The notes under the pieces were generated by a model. It did not search any database. It was not told where the DNA came from and was given only the letters and a program-made list of their open reading frames with translations. From Chara braunii (taxonomy: Eukaryota; Streptophyta; Charophyceae; Charales; Characeae), in NCBI GenBank assembly GCA_003427395.1, contig BFEA01000028.1:2739882-2771325 (forward strand): 31,444 bases of DNA. Reading direction: 5' to 3'. Below are positions 9,928-19,576 of the stretch, piece after piece. The position numbers and the translations under genes are program-made. Position 1 is the first letter of the stretch. Each line of letters starts with the position of its first letter.

Positions 9928-12900
9928 GCAGACCTTGATCTGAGGATCATAAACGTGAACGGCCTAGCCTCTTTCAACCCATCAAAACAGCAAGCAATAT
10001 GAGAACAGTTGAGAGGCGTGGGAGGAAGGACATGGCCTGACATCATTTGTGTGCAGAAAACCCACCTGATGGACAAGCCTGAGCACCACAGGGCCCACAA
10101 AAGCGTCTGGCCACACCAGGCCTTCAGGGCGCATGCGGTAACCCCGGGATCAGCAGGGGTGGCGATCTGGGTTCCGCCGGGGTCCCGTCTAGAGGTGGTA
10201 CACTGGGTGGTTGATGAAGAACAGGGGAGGTGGGTATCGATCCTCGGGATGTTGGAGCTAGAACTAATTTGCATTTTCTGTGTTTATGCTCCCAATACAA
10301 CGGCCGAAAAAGGCCGTCTGTTCACACACCTCAAAGCCCAGGTCCCCCAAGGGGTACCGCTTATTTTTGCAGGAGACTTTAACGCGGCACCTGACAAATG
10401 GATGGATAGGTGGAACACCCCAACCCCCTGCCCAAACTACGTGGAGGAGGACGAGACACTGATAGCGGACCTCTGCGGGGCATTGGGATTGGTGGATGCA
10501 TACCGATATCTGCATCCAACTGAAAAATCCTTCACCTGTTTTCGCACAAATAACCCAACAAAACACTCAAAATCACGCATAGATCGGATTCTAATATCAG
10601 AGGAAATTCAGCACGCCCTTCAACGTGCTGTCACTTTCCCACAGAGTCCCCACCCGGGCTTGGATCACTGCGCATGTGGGGCCATCTTTTCCTTTCGGAA
10701 ACGTCCGGATCAAGGGTCTGGGTACTACAAGCTTAATACGACCTTACTCAAGGATGAGTCCTTCCTAAAATACATTCGGGATGTATGGGAGTACTGGCGA
10801 AACCGAAGACTGGACTTCGACTCCGAGGTGAGATGGTTTACCAACGGACTGTTTTTCCTAGCCAAAAAAAGTAAGGATTTTTCGAAATTAGTAGCAGGAA
10901 GACGACACTCACAGGAAATAGACATTCATAGACAGCTTCATGATCTGGTCAATCAGGACAATTCGAGTAGCCATACTCTGGAAATTCAAGGACTGAAGGA
11001 CCAATTTTTGCAGCTCGCATCACACAGATGGCAAGGAATCAGAATCCGAGGCAAACTCAAGAAATGGACCACCGAAGGAACCATGGATTCACAATTTTTT
11101 AGCATGGCGTCGATAAGAGTTCACCGCACTACCATTGAGGCCTTCCTTGATCTCGGGACCAATGAATTAGCCACAACAACAGCCCACTGCATGAGGATCG
11201 CGAGATCCTTCTATAAGGATCTATTTTCCTCCCATGCCGCCTCGCAACCAGAGCTTGAAAGAGTTATCGAGATGGACGAGTTCTTACGCCCGATGGAACA
11301 CCGCCTCTCCCCCCAACAGAAGAATAAACTTGACCGCCTTATTACCAAGGATGAAATTTGGACAGCCCTCATGCAAATGGAGGAAGAGAAAACCCCTGGG
11401 TTAGATGGTTTCCCAAAAGAATTCTGGGAGACTATGTGGCCCTTCCTCAGTAGGGACCTGATGCAGTTTTACAAGGCGGTTTGGGATTCAGGGGATCTGG
11501 GGGAATTGGCGGGTCAAGGGGTGCTAACTCTGTTACATAAAAAGGGGGACAAAATGAACATTAGGAACTACCGACCTATCACCCTCCTGACAGTGGTCTA
11601 CAAGATGCTGTCAAAAGCATTAGCAAATCGATTGATCGAGGTGATCGAGGACCTTATTCACCTTGCTCAGACTAGGTTCCTCCGCAACAGAAATATTCAA
11701 GAAAATATGCTACTGGTCAATGAGATGATTAGCCTGACACAACAATCTAAGAGCAACGCAGCACTCATCTTCATTGACTTTGAAAAAGCCTACGATCATA
11801 TCGACTGGTTATTTTTGGACAGATGCCTTGCAAAACTAAACTTTGGTCCTATCTTTAGGAGGTGGGTAGGCATCTTACATCAGAACGCAACCACGAGAGT
11901 GCAGATAAACGGGTCTCTGGCTCCGGAAGTAAAGCTACATCGTTCGGTAAGACAGGGTGACCCCATTGCTCCCTTCCTATTCATTATCATAATGGAAGCA
12001 CTAGCAGCCAACCTCCGGCAAAGCAAGGACTTAGCGAGAATCCGCTTAGCGGGCATCCCGGAGGACGCGATTCCAGTATGTTCCCTGTTTGCAGACTATC
12101 TCACGATCATGGTTGATGCTACGCAGAAGAATATGGAAGAAATTCAGAGGATAATGGAGCGGTTCAGCTCCCTCTCTGATAAGTCTGTAAACTGGGGACA
12201 AAAAACACTGGGATGGTGGCTCCATCATCAGGGGGGTCGCCCCCCGGAGGGACAGCGGGTCACATGGGTCCCCCAGGAGACCCCGATCTGGGTTTTAGGG
12301 GTTAAAATGTCCGCAGAAGGGAGGACCGAGGAGAATGATAAATGGATCTCGGTCGCTGCGCTTGCCAAACTCTCCCAATGGAATCACCAGAACACGTCCC
12401 TCTTTGGCCGCGCGTTGGTCATAAACAATGCGGTCCTAGCGTCCCTTTGGTATAAGTCGGTTCTCTGACCGCTAAGCGAGGGGTCTCTGAAATCCATGAA
12501 GAGGAAAGTGACAGCCTACCTCTGGAGAGGCGACAGCGAGAACCCCCACGCCATCAGCAGAGTCGCTTGGGACTCGGTGACCCAACCTAAAGCGAAAAGG
12601 GGGCTAGGTATATTAGACCCCCTTACCCAGTCCTTGGCCCTTAGTTTGCAATGGATAGTGAGGTTGATCTTTGCCAACCCCCTGGTGTGGCAGCCCCTGG
12701 CCCTTCAGCAGATTGCCCGGCTTGCCCACGAGCCCCCCCCAACGGTCCACCCGGTGCTATGGATAGATGATCGATATTGGAGAGTGCCACGTCGTCGTAG
12801 GGGGGGGGGGAAGCAAAAAGACGCCTTCTGGCCCCGTCTGTTAAAAACCTGGAGGAGACTTCCACCACCGGCTCGTCCGCCCCCAACCAGATGGGATGAA

Positions 12901-14403
12901 GTGGCAAGACAACCCCTGTTCGGCAACCGCTGGATCACTAACGGACAAAGCCAGATCTACTGCAGCTCAGATACCCCATGGAAGGGATGGGTGAAGAACG
13001 GGATAACCCGCGTGCGTGACCTGTGGGACGAGGTGAAGAATGACTGGAAGGGCCCGAAGGAGATGAAGGAGCGTTTGAGGTACTGCCACAATACAGCCTC
13101 GGCAGTGGAGGAGATCACGGAAGCCCTTCCGGTGGGGTGGAAGCTCATCTTGCGTAAAGGTCAGTCGTTACAAGAAGGGGACTGGGTGTCCAAGGACGGA
13201 TGGACGGATAGAGTGGGTACGATCCACTTAGTACGAATGGGGGACGCAATAATAGAATGGTATAGTGTAGGAGCTGGGGAACAGCTTGTGGGAAGCCGGG
13301 ATCCCTTACAATGGGTACCAAAGGTGACCCTATACAGGATCAGAACGATAGGGGAAGAGGAGAACCGGAGGGCGTTCATGCCGGAGATACCCATTCAGGA
13401 CCTCCCGCTAGACCCGATGGAGTGGATCTGGACTTATGAAGCACGCCGAAAAACGGGGCAGTCAGGCTCCACAGCGTTGGCAGATCTTACAGTAAAAGCA
13501 ACGTACAAAAAAATCAGAATCAAACGCTTCCTGAAGGACGTCGTGATCGACAGATGGCATAGGCACCTTAACGTGGGCAGACAGCTCCTCACACCCATTC
13601 GTTGGTTTGGGGACACCAAGTGCAGACCCGCGAAGATCACGTCCCTCCAATGGGAGATACAGCACCGATGCTTACCAACTAATGACTGACTCATTGACCA
13701 TACGCACCTGGAACAGCAAGGTCGGGCCCTACCGTGGTGCCCACGCTGCCTGTCGGGCTTTCCAACAAAGAAGAGAGCGGAAACAATCGAACATATCTTT
13801 TTGCAATGCCCGTCAGCGGTTCTAACATGGAGATGGTGGGACAGAGTGTGGAAGCACATTGTTCCAAGACAGCGGTGGCCATGGGATTGGTGGGCCATTC
13901 TCTTGGGATACTACCCACCCTTCCAAGGGAACGACTTTGCCTGGAACATGTTCCAATTGGGCAGAAGAACGGTTTTATGGGTCTTATGGTGGCAANNTTG
14001 TGCCCTGGTTTTGGACNAGGTACGTGTCNAGGGCGAGGAAAGGATCGAGCAGTTTAAACACCACATACAGATGGAACTTGAGTACAAATGGAAATCCACC
14101 AAGCTCACCCTCGACACCCTCCACAGTGCAAAGGACATCGGGGAGAGGATAGGACAGTTTTCTAGAGAATGGCTGGGAGGCGAGCGAGAGGGGTGGGTAG
14201 CAGAGGTGAGCTGGTCAGGGGACGGCAAGGGTGAGGAGGACAAAGAAGATGGACGAGGAGAAAGGACGGTGCCACGGGATTACCGATTAAAGTTCAAGGA
14301 CTGGTTGTCCATCGACTGCAGTGTACCCTTGAGACCGGCAGAGGACTTCCCGGATCCGTTCCCGCCCCACCCTTTCTCTTTGGATCTGCGCCAGGTGGGA
14401 TGA
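9928..14403 (+). pseudogene. LINE ORF2: endonuclease and reverse transcriptase, three TGA stops
   Basis: One frame stays open for about 1,490 codons except TGA at codons 25 (10000), 847 (12466) and 1254 (13687); there is no frameshift. The APE-type endonuclease starts at LRIINVNGL and shows GDFN near residue 150, SRIDRIL near 216 and a degenerate LDH (normally SDH) near 245. Reverse transcriptase follows with NYRPI (547), FIDFEKAYD (615), RQGDP (675) and the catalytic box at 721, which reads FADY in place of FADD: the second catalytic aspartate is lost. A C-terminal CX2C (1271/1274) and HX4C (1289/1294) form a zf-RVT-like motif. In active elements this protein nicks DNA and copies the RNA at the nick. 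Ambiguous bases lie at 13996-14030. Confidence 0.9.
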
Positions 14404-14482
14404 TTTCACGTTGGCAGCCCTAGAGGAACGATGGACAGGTATGCAAGGTTAACCCATGAGGATAGTAGGTGGAGGGGTACTG

Positions 14483-14525
14483 TTTTGTAAAGATGTAATC
14501 ATGGGACGCTGGGCCCGATTCCCAG
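14483..14525 (+). other. LINE 3' end with hairpin core
   Basis: TTTTGTAAAGATGTAATCA is followed by GGGAC and GCTGGGCCCGATTCCCAG. The same TTTTGTAAAGATGTA precedes the hairpin of the minus-strand retroposon at 26183-26232. The stem here is CTGGG/CCCAG where other copies have CTGGA/TCCAG, a two-sided change that keeps pairing. Confidence 0.65.
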
Positions 14526-14535
14526 TACCCCACAC

Positions 14536-14650
14536 AATACTCAGAAATCCTCAGTATTCTTTAGTATTCTTCTGTACGTCTCAAGACTCTCAACCATACA
14601 ATGCTCAGAAATCTTCAGTATCCCTCAGTATTCTTCTGTATGTCTCAAAA
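14536..14650. repeat. 64-bp tandem repeat, two copies
   Basis: AATACTCAGAAATCCTCAGT at 14536 and AATGCTCAGAAATCTTCAGT at 14600 begin two units that both end in AGTATTCTTCTGTA(C/T)GTCTCAA. No coding content. Confidence 0.75.
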
Positions 14651-14674
14651 AGATTCATTGCAACCGGTTGCTTC

Positions 14675-14845
14675 AATGGGCGCCTTGAGGATGGTGGGTG
14701 GATGTCAGAGGCTAGGGGATGGAGGGAGACTCCCACCGGTGGCCCCCGGTGGTCCTCCCCCCAATACCCGACCCTGCTGCAGGTTAGGAGGGCAGAGTAG
14801 TGGGACGCTGGACCCGGTTTCCAGCACTTTGGCGTCACTCCCAAC
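14675..14845 (+). mobile_element. Short dispersed element, family B
   Basis: About 170 bp match the reverse complement of 27250-27425: AATGG(G/A)CGCC, GATGGTGGG, GGAGGGAGACTCC, CCCCCGGTGG, CCTCCCCCCAATACCCGACC, then the hairpin core (14802-14825) and a family-specific end AGCAC, TGG(C/T)GTCA. It shares only the hairpin with family A, so it is a separate retroposon type. A 20-base A run follows at 14910-14929. Confidence 0.65.
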
Positions 14846-14909
14846 AAAAGGGCTGTTCAGTCAATCCCCTGAAGAGCAGGGCAGCACTAACCCTGGCGAG
14901 AGTGTGTTG

Positions 14910-15362
14910 GGAAAAAAAAAAAAAAAAAAGATGTGGAGCTGCTGAAACTCGTGCAATTTTCTGCACATCTCCACAAACAAGTCCAGATTCAAGCGATGAG
15001 TTTTGCTGCTAGTGGTACTTGGCCCCGGGTGTAACAACCAACCGCATATGATGACCTTACATCACCTCACCAGCAAAAGAAAAAGGAAAAAAAACAATAC
15101 TTTCGACTCACCTCCGACTGTGACTGCAGCCAGATGCATCCGCCAACTGTGCCAACGACATATGATGGACCTTGCTCCACTACTGACCACTTCCACGAAA
15201 GACAGAAAATTGGGCAGTGCATCTGCCTGGGTTCTAGCGGGAAATTCATTCCCGTTTTGCACAGTCCTTGAGTAGAGGAGGGATGCCCAACTACCGTTAC
15301 ATCCACTCCATGAATCCCACAGACGACCTTCGGAAGAAGCCACCGCCACCCAAAAAAAAAAA
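14910..15362. other. A-rich tracts and unclassified repeat fragments
   Basis: Poly(A) lies at 14910-14929. A nested hairpin (GATGTGGAG ... CTCCACA enclosing GTGCA-ATTTTC-TGCAC) spans 14930-14985. The dispersed fragment shared with 7110-7180 is at 15098-15165. An 11-A run lies just before the next family A element. No gene is visible. Confidence 0.5.
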
Positions 15363-15418
15363 GGGACGCTGGACCCGGTTTCCAGCAGGTGCAGCTCCCC
15401 ACCAATAGACCGAGCCTT
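15363..15418 (+). mobile_element. Family A retroposon 3' end
   Basis: GGGAC, then GCTGGACCCGGTTTCCAGC, then AGGTGCAGCTCCCCACC, then AATAGACCGAGCCTT. This is the most complete plus-strand copy of the family A 3' segment. It has no poly(A) of its own. Confidence 0.65.
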
Positions 15419-15656
15419 CAACTGGGGAGCCACTTCGGGGGGCTGCTCTTATCACCTCCTTAAGTGGTATCCAAAAAAAAAAAACAAAAAAAAAACGGAA
15501 GCGACAGTGAATCAAAACGAAAAAAAACAGCCCACGAACCCCTCCCAGACCCATCCACACAAGCAACTGGTCGCCAGTGGCCTGCTCTCAAAATTTCCGG
15601 TGCTGGCCATAAATTCTGGTCCGAGAGGGATTCCCCACCAGTTTACCCCCTCTCTC

Positions 15657-15868
15657 TTAAATCACCAGTACTTGGCCCAGCTATCAATGCCGAGCCTCGA
15701 AACGTCCTGCGCACTAAGTTTTGCAGAACCGCGAGCGCACCGTTTTTTGTGTTTCGTTTTGGCTGGCACCTCCAGCCTTCGTGGTTGGGTACCCCGAAGC
15801 GTGCAGGTCGCGGCGCGTTAACGGATAAGGCCCGCGGCCAATAGCTGGGCCAAGTACTGGTGGTTTAA
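15657..15868. mobile_element. TTAA-flanked MITE-like element with 28-bp terminal inverted repeats
   Basis: The left end TTAAATCACCAGTACTTGGC and right end GCCAAGTACTGGTGGTTTAA are inverted repeats extending to 28 bp (CCCAGCTAT inside) with one mismatch. TTAA at both ends suggests a TTAA target duplication. The 212-bp body has no coding capacity. A second element at 22884-23067 shares the terminal ACCACCAGT or ACCACTAGT and the TTAA. Confidence 0.75.
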
Positions 15869-16221
15869 TCCTGCCAGCTTCCTAACTACCATCACGTGCC
15901 CCGCCTACCGGTACGCGCCCAACGACCACCAGACTGCACAACACAAAACGACAAAGCCAATGATGATAAACGCAGGCCCTACGGGCTGCGAACACAGGAA
16001 GGGGGGGCTGGGGGAGCAGGTAGGAGAAATTCCCTTGCCCACATGACTCTCCTTTTAGTTTCCTCTTCTACATGCCCTTCTCAGCCGCTCATCTATTCAT
16101 TCGTAATCTAGGCTACCAGACGGGCCGTTCGGGTCACGTTGTTTTCCCGGGCGGCCCGGCCGTGCAAAGACCAGGGAAGGTCCCAGCAAAAAAAAAAAAA
16201 GAAGCCGATGTTGTAGAGGCC

Positions 16222-16302
16222 CTCAGTATGACCAGCACTCAGGACCATCACCCTACCAGTATTGAGGGCAACTTGGACCAGAGCGCAGTGACAAGCACCA
16301 AG
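16222..16302 (+). repeat. Dispersed repeat, inverted copy at 30645-30733
   Basis: CCTCAGT(A/G)TGACCAGCACT, then CAGGACCATCACCCTACCAG, then TAT(T/C)GA, GGCAACTTGGACCAGA and GCAGTGACAAGCACC match the minus strand of 30645-30733. The function is unknown and it may be part of a longer element. Confidence 0.65.
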
Positions 16303-16699
16303 GCTGGGCAACCCCCCAGCCCTAGTGGAAGTGGAAGCGGGCGAACCTTGCTGTACGGGAAATTCGGACGCCAGGCTCATGCAATCTTCTACAGGGCCAC
16401 AGGCCCAATATCAAAGAGTCTACCCAGCAGGAGTACCTAGGCAAGGCAAGCTGGCGCCCACAGACACATCCTACTGTCCTTCCCCTAACTCACCCAAGGC
16501 TACCGCCTTCCCCCACACATAACGCATCCCGATAATGAACGTATGCAAGCTACCTTTCCGTTCCGGTACAACCGTAATGAGGGTGCATTGTGTTCGGGGA
16601 AGACGGTAGGCCGAACTCAGACTAGCCGGAGTGACTTATATGCCTGCCCTACCCTAGAGTCTAAACCATGCATGAGCAGACCCCGTCATGTACCTGATA

Positions 16700-16895
16700 G
16701 AACCCCCCAGCCCGGTATTATAGTTGTATGTCTATGTGTGCCCAGAGGTTATGTATGTATGAGCCTGTAGGCTGTGTATATTCACAAGCCATGTTTTTTG
16801 TCTATGCCCGGAGGCTATGTATGCTCTGTCTAGCTGTATAGCAGAATGTATGCTCTGTGTACCTGTATAGCAGAACGTATGTGCCCGAAGGCCAG
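16700..16895. repeat. Minisatellite with CTGTATAGCAGAA units
   Basis: Repeated phrases are TGCCC(A/G)(A/G)AGG, GGCTATGTATG, ATGCTCTGT(C/G)TA and CTGTATAGCAGAA, with two adjacent about 32-bp units near 16817-16878. It abuts the solo LTR. Confidence 0.6.
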
Positions 16896-17699
16896 ATATG
16901 TGCAGTACTGTGACGAACCACTTTCTGAAACGCGCGATTTTCTGCGTGGTTGTAATGAGGGGTCCTACGTTGGGAAGATTGGGCCAGTTACGGGAGATCG
17001 GGATCGGTGGGAAATTGCATCAGTATCCTTGCTTTTTCGTCTTTTTCGTCGCTTCTTCTTCATATGGCTGGGTTCGGAGCTGGGTGTGTCCGGGGACGGC
17101 CGGTTGATTGATTGGTCGGCTGATGGCTGGCGCGCCACCGCTCGCGCGATTAATAAATGTTGACGTCGTTTCTTCCGTTTCGGTGTCGGTCTTTTGGGCA
17201 CGGGCATCGCGCGGGAATTTGCTTCGTTCTTTTTAAATTTTATTTTGAGTCTCTTTTTGAATTTTGTCGAGCCCTGATAGCTCTCGGAATTTCGAACTTT
17301 CCCCCTGAAGTTCGTGCTTTTTGCTTTTTCGCATTAGATAGGAATTTAGGATTTTAGTAATTAGGATTTTCTTGCCGCACGGCGCCTTTTGTCTACGCGC
17401 TTCTTCATGCGGCTGCAACGGTACTCGGATTAGTGGGCACCCTTAATCGCGTGTGTAACTGTAATTTTGGGCGGGCGTCATCGTAACTGTATCTTTCTTC
17501 TTGCACTCTGTCTCTCCCGCCCTCCCTCTCTTTCTTTTGCTGCGATTTTTGTAAGCCGCGGCTTGCATGCTCGGATCGATGCGTGGAGAAGGGCTACGTC
17601 CCCCACGCCGCGGCCTGATCATGCAGAACGCAGGCACTCCCTCTCTAATCCCTGTTCTACGTCTTGGTAATTCCGTGTTTTTCGCGCATGCATGCACGC

Positions 17700-17706
17700 T
17701 ATAAAA
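17700..17706 (+). promoter_or_regulatory. LTR core promoter TATA box
   Basis: GCATGCATGCACGCTATAAA is conserved with the inverted LTR at 5220-5215. In both copies a GTGAGT (17799-17804 here) follows about 100 bases downstream, which could be a leader splice donor. Confidence 0.6.
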
Positions 17707-18624
17707 TTCGGTTGCGCGACTAGTTAGCTCTCTTAACCCGTTGTTGGAAGCTCGGGGTTGCACGATCAGGAAGGGTCGGCACACGAGCGAGGAAAGAGGT
17801 GAGTAGAGTAGGAGTTGGGCGACCCGACGGGCTGGTGCCGAACGCGCGAGATTGACGTGGGCCACGACGGACTGTGGGCACGAGCGAATCCGACTGGTGC
17901 GGGAGGACTAAGCGGGGTGACGACTTCGTGGGTTGGTGCGTGACGACAGACTGTCCGCATCAGAGAAGAGAGAGAAGAGGAGGAGAGAGAGTTGAGGTCG
18001 ATGGACACAGGTTTGTTGTTTCTTTGTCTCTTCCCCCTCTTCATCTGTGTACATACATTTTGATGGCGGCTCCGGGCGGTTGCCCGTTCTTGTTTTTTCG
18101 TCTCGACCTTCTGGAATCTGGACTTGGGTTTTTGCTCACACTTGTCTTTGCGATTTCCGTCTCGATTGCATTATGTGTATGATTGCTGAATGTATGGATG
18201 TATGGATGCTATGCCTGCTTGCCTATCTTTTGCTGAAAACCCTTGTCCCTGCTTTTGTTTGTGACGAATCATCGCTTGCACCTGATACAGCCGTTGAGAG
18301 GATAGGAACTTGGCCCCGATAGCGATTTTGTTCTCGTTGTTGCTTGGGTTGTGGGGTGGTTGCATCTCGCATAACCAAACCTACGGAGCCATTAAACCAT
18401 CCGATGTCGGGCCCTGCGAACGCCGCGCGAAGACACGTGTAAACACGATCCGAACCACGCGCTTACACGCATCCCCGTGCGTCGATCCGCCCACCCAAAA
18501 AGATTCGCGGAGGAACCATCATCCCGCACAAGCACGTTGGGGCACAACTAAATTCGCCCGTCCTACACGTGCTCGTGCGCGGTGACGATAACCCGACCAG
18601 AGCTATCCCATACACGATGATACC

Positions 18625-19254
18625 ATGACGCGATCTTGGAGCTCAGACTCATCCTACGACCCGGATTACTTCACCCCTTGGATAAACAAACTCCTAAGGC
18701 TGCGATACCCCTGCCACACGGAGAATCGACTGTGTCCGCGGGAATTCCACTGCGCCACCACTAGCGATCCCCGGTGTTCTGATTTCCCTTCCCCCGACCA
18801 TACCTACTACTTCACCCACNCGGGATTTNTCGTCNTCACCACNAGNTTCCCTCCTTTTCGCCTCCTTCTCCCGTATCATCAACTCAGCGTCGTTCCGTGG
18901 CCGGCCATAGCCCCCTATTGGCCCAGCACGCCTTGCGGGAATTGCCGACGTAGCGGCGAGCGGAGAACCCCGGAATCCCGAAGGCCCAATCCAAATACGC
19001 AGCGGCCTGTGCCACGTGGCGGCCCCCGACGGCCCAACTTTTCGGGACGGCCTCCTCCGCGGAGGGACTTCCCCGCAAACCGCCGCCCACAGTACCCCGG
19101 CCCCATCAGACCTCGAGTCCCACACGCCCCTTGCTCATCTAATTGCATTCCTACCCCTAAGACTCCCCCACTTTTCCCAAAAATCCTTGGCACACCCCTT
19201 TTCGCACTTCCAGGCCCACATCCCACTCCGATCAGGAAGTCGTGCTGGGCGTGA
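18625..19254 (+). CDS. LTR-internal conserved ORF, copy 2 (open)
   Basis: The 209-codon frame lies inside the solo LTR. It starts at the ATG of DDTMTRS; an in-frame TAA lies 12 codons upstream. Codons 1-108 align without indel to 4171-3848: about 30 codons differ only synonymously and about 21 change the residue, including double changes that keep Arg (AGG/CGA, CGA/AGG). The conserved part has an N-terminal Ser/acidic/aromatic segment (SSDSSY, YFTPWI), a middle with CATTSDPRCSDFP, then LLPYHQL and IAPYWPSTPCGNCR. The remaining about 100 residues are Pro/Arg-rich and not alignable. It does not resemble Gag, protease, RT or integrase. Five ambiguous bases fall between 18820 and 18846. Function unknown; this copy may no longer be expressed. 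Confidence 0.55.
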   Translation: MTRSWSSDSSYDPDYFTPWINKLLRLRYPCHTENRLCPREFHCATTSDPRCSDFPSPDHTYYFTHXGFXVXTXXFPPFRLLLPYHQLSVVPWPAIAPYWPSTPCGNCRRSGERRTPESRRPNPNTQRPVPRGGPRRPNFSGRPPPRRDFPANRRPQYPGPIRPRVPHAPCSSNCIPTPKTPPLFPKILGTPLFALPGPHPTPIRKSCWA

Positions 19255-19339
19255 GGTTGGGCGTCACAGTACTGTGTAGAGGGAACTATGTGTTCTTGAA
19301 GAGATGGAAGGCCAAGCTGGACAAGAACCCCCCCAAAGT

Positions 19340-19446
19340 TCCGAGCCAGACTCGAGCCCGTGATCTATGACATGTGACTGAAACACTCTACCATATGAGC
19401 CATGATCACATGTGACTGGGACACTCTACCATATGAGCAACAATCG
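19340..19446 (-). repeat. tRNA-derived relic with duplicated A-box segment
   Basis: The minus strand reads GGCTCATATGGTAGAGTG (A-box like) and later CGGGCTCGAGTCTGGC (B-box like), so it is a tRNA-related head. The half with the A box is duplicated as a 38-bp direct repeat (19371-19408 and 19409-19446). The T-stem is imperfect, so a functional tRNA is unlikely. Confidence 0.5.
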
Positions 19447-19576
19447 CAAAGGACGCCTATGCGTGATATTCCAGACTGAGGAGATCAACAGAACAGCCAC
19501 GACCAACAGCTATGTTATGCAGAAAAATAAACTGAAGAACTTTTGCCTCAGGGTCACATCGAAATTCTTTGCATCC

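Larger units (their letters stand above)
9310..14525 (+). mobile_element. LINE (L1-like), nearly full length, inactivated
   Basis: It contains an ORF1 remnant (from about 9300, interrupted by a U6 retrocopy, to 9840), a short gap, ORF2 (9928-14403) and a short 3' region ending in the hairpin core at 14503-14525. ORF2 has APE-type endonuclease, RT and a C-terminal zf-RVT-like motif, the usual order in plant L1 clades. There is no poly(A) at the 3' end of this copy. The 5' boundary is not defined. Confidence 0.8.
16904..19272 (+). mobile_element. Solo LTR with target duplication
   Basis: The LTR runs from TGTGACG (16909) to CGTCACA (ending 19268). AGTAC lies at 16904-16908 and at 19268-19272, giving a 4-5-bp target duplication that overlaps the terminal A. 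The ends are inverted repeats. No PBS or polypurine tract follows, so this is a solo LTR formed by LTR-LTR recombination or a very deleted element. It is the inverted relative of the LTR at 3472-6038. Confidence 0.78.

Noticed and set aside
12641-12938. Antisense frames within ORF2
   Set aside because: They are shadows of the LINE ORF2 coding strand.
9928-14403. TGA recoding to a sense codon in the LINE ORF2
   Set aside because: TGA is a normal stop in green-plant nuclear genes, the PIH1 gene does not use it internally, and C-to-T or G-to-A decay explains all three.
17443-18044. Frames on the opposite strand within the solo LTR
   Set aside because: They are not conserved in the inverted LTR copy, in contrast to the MTRS frame.
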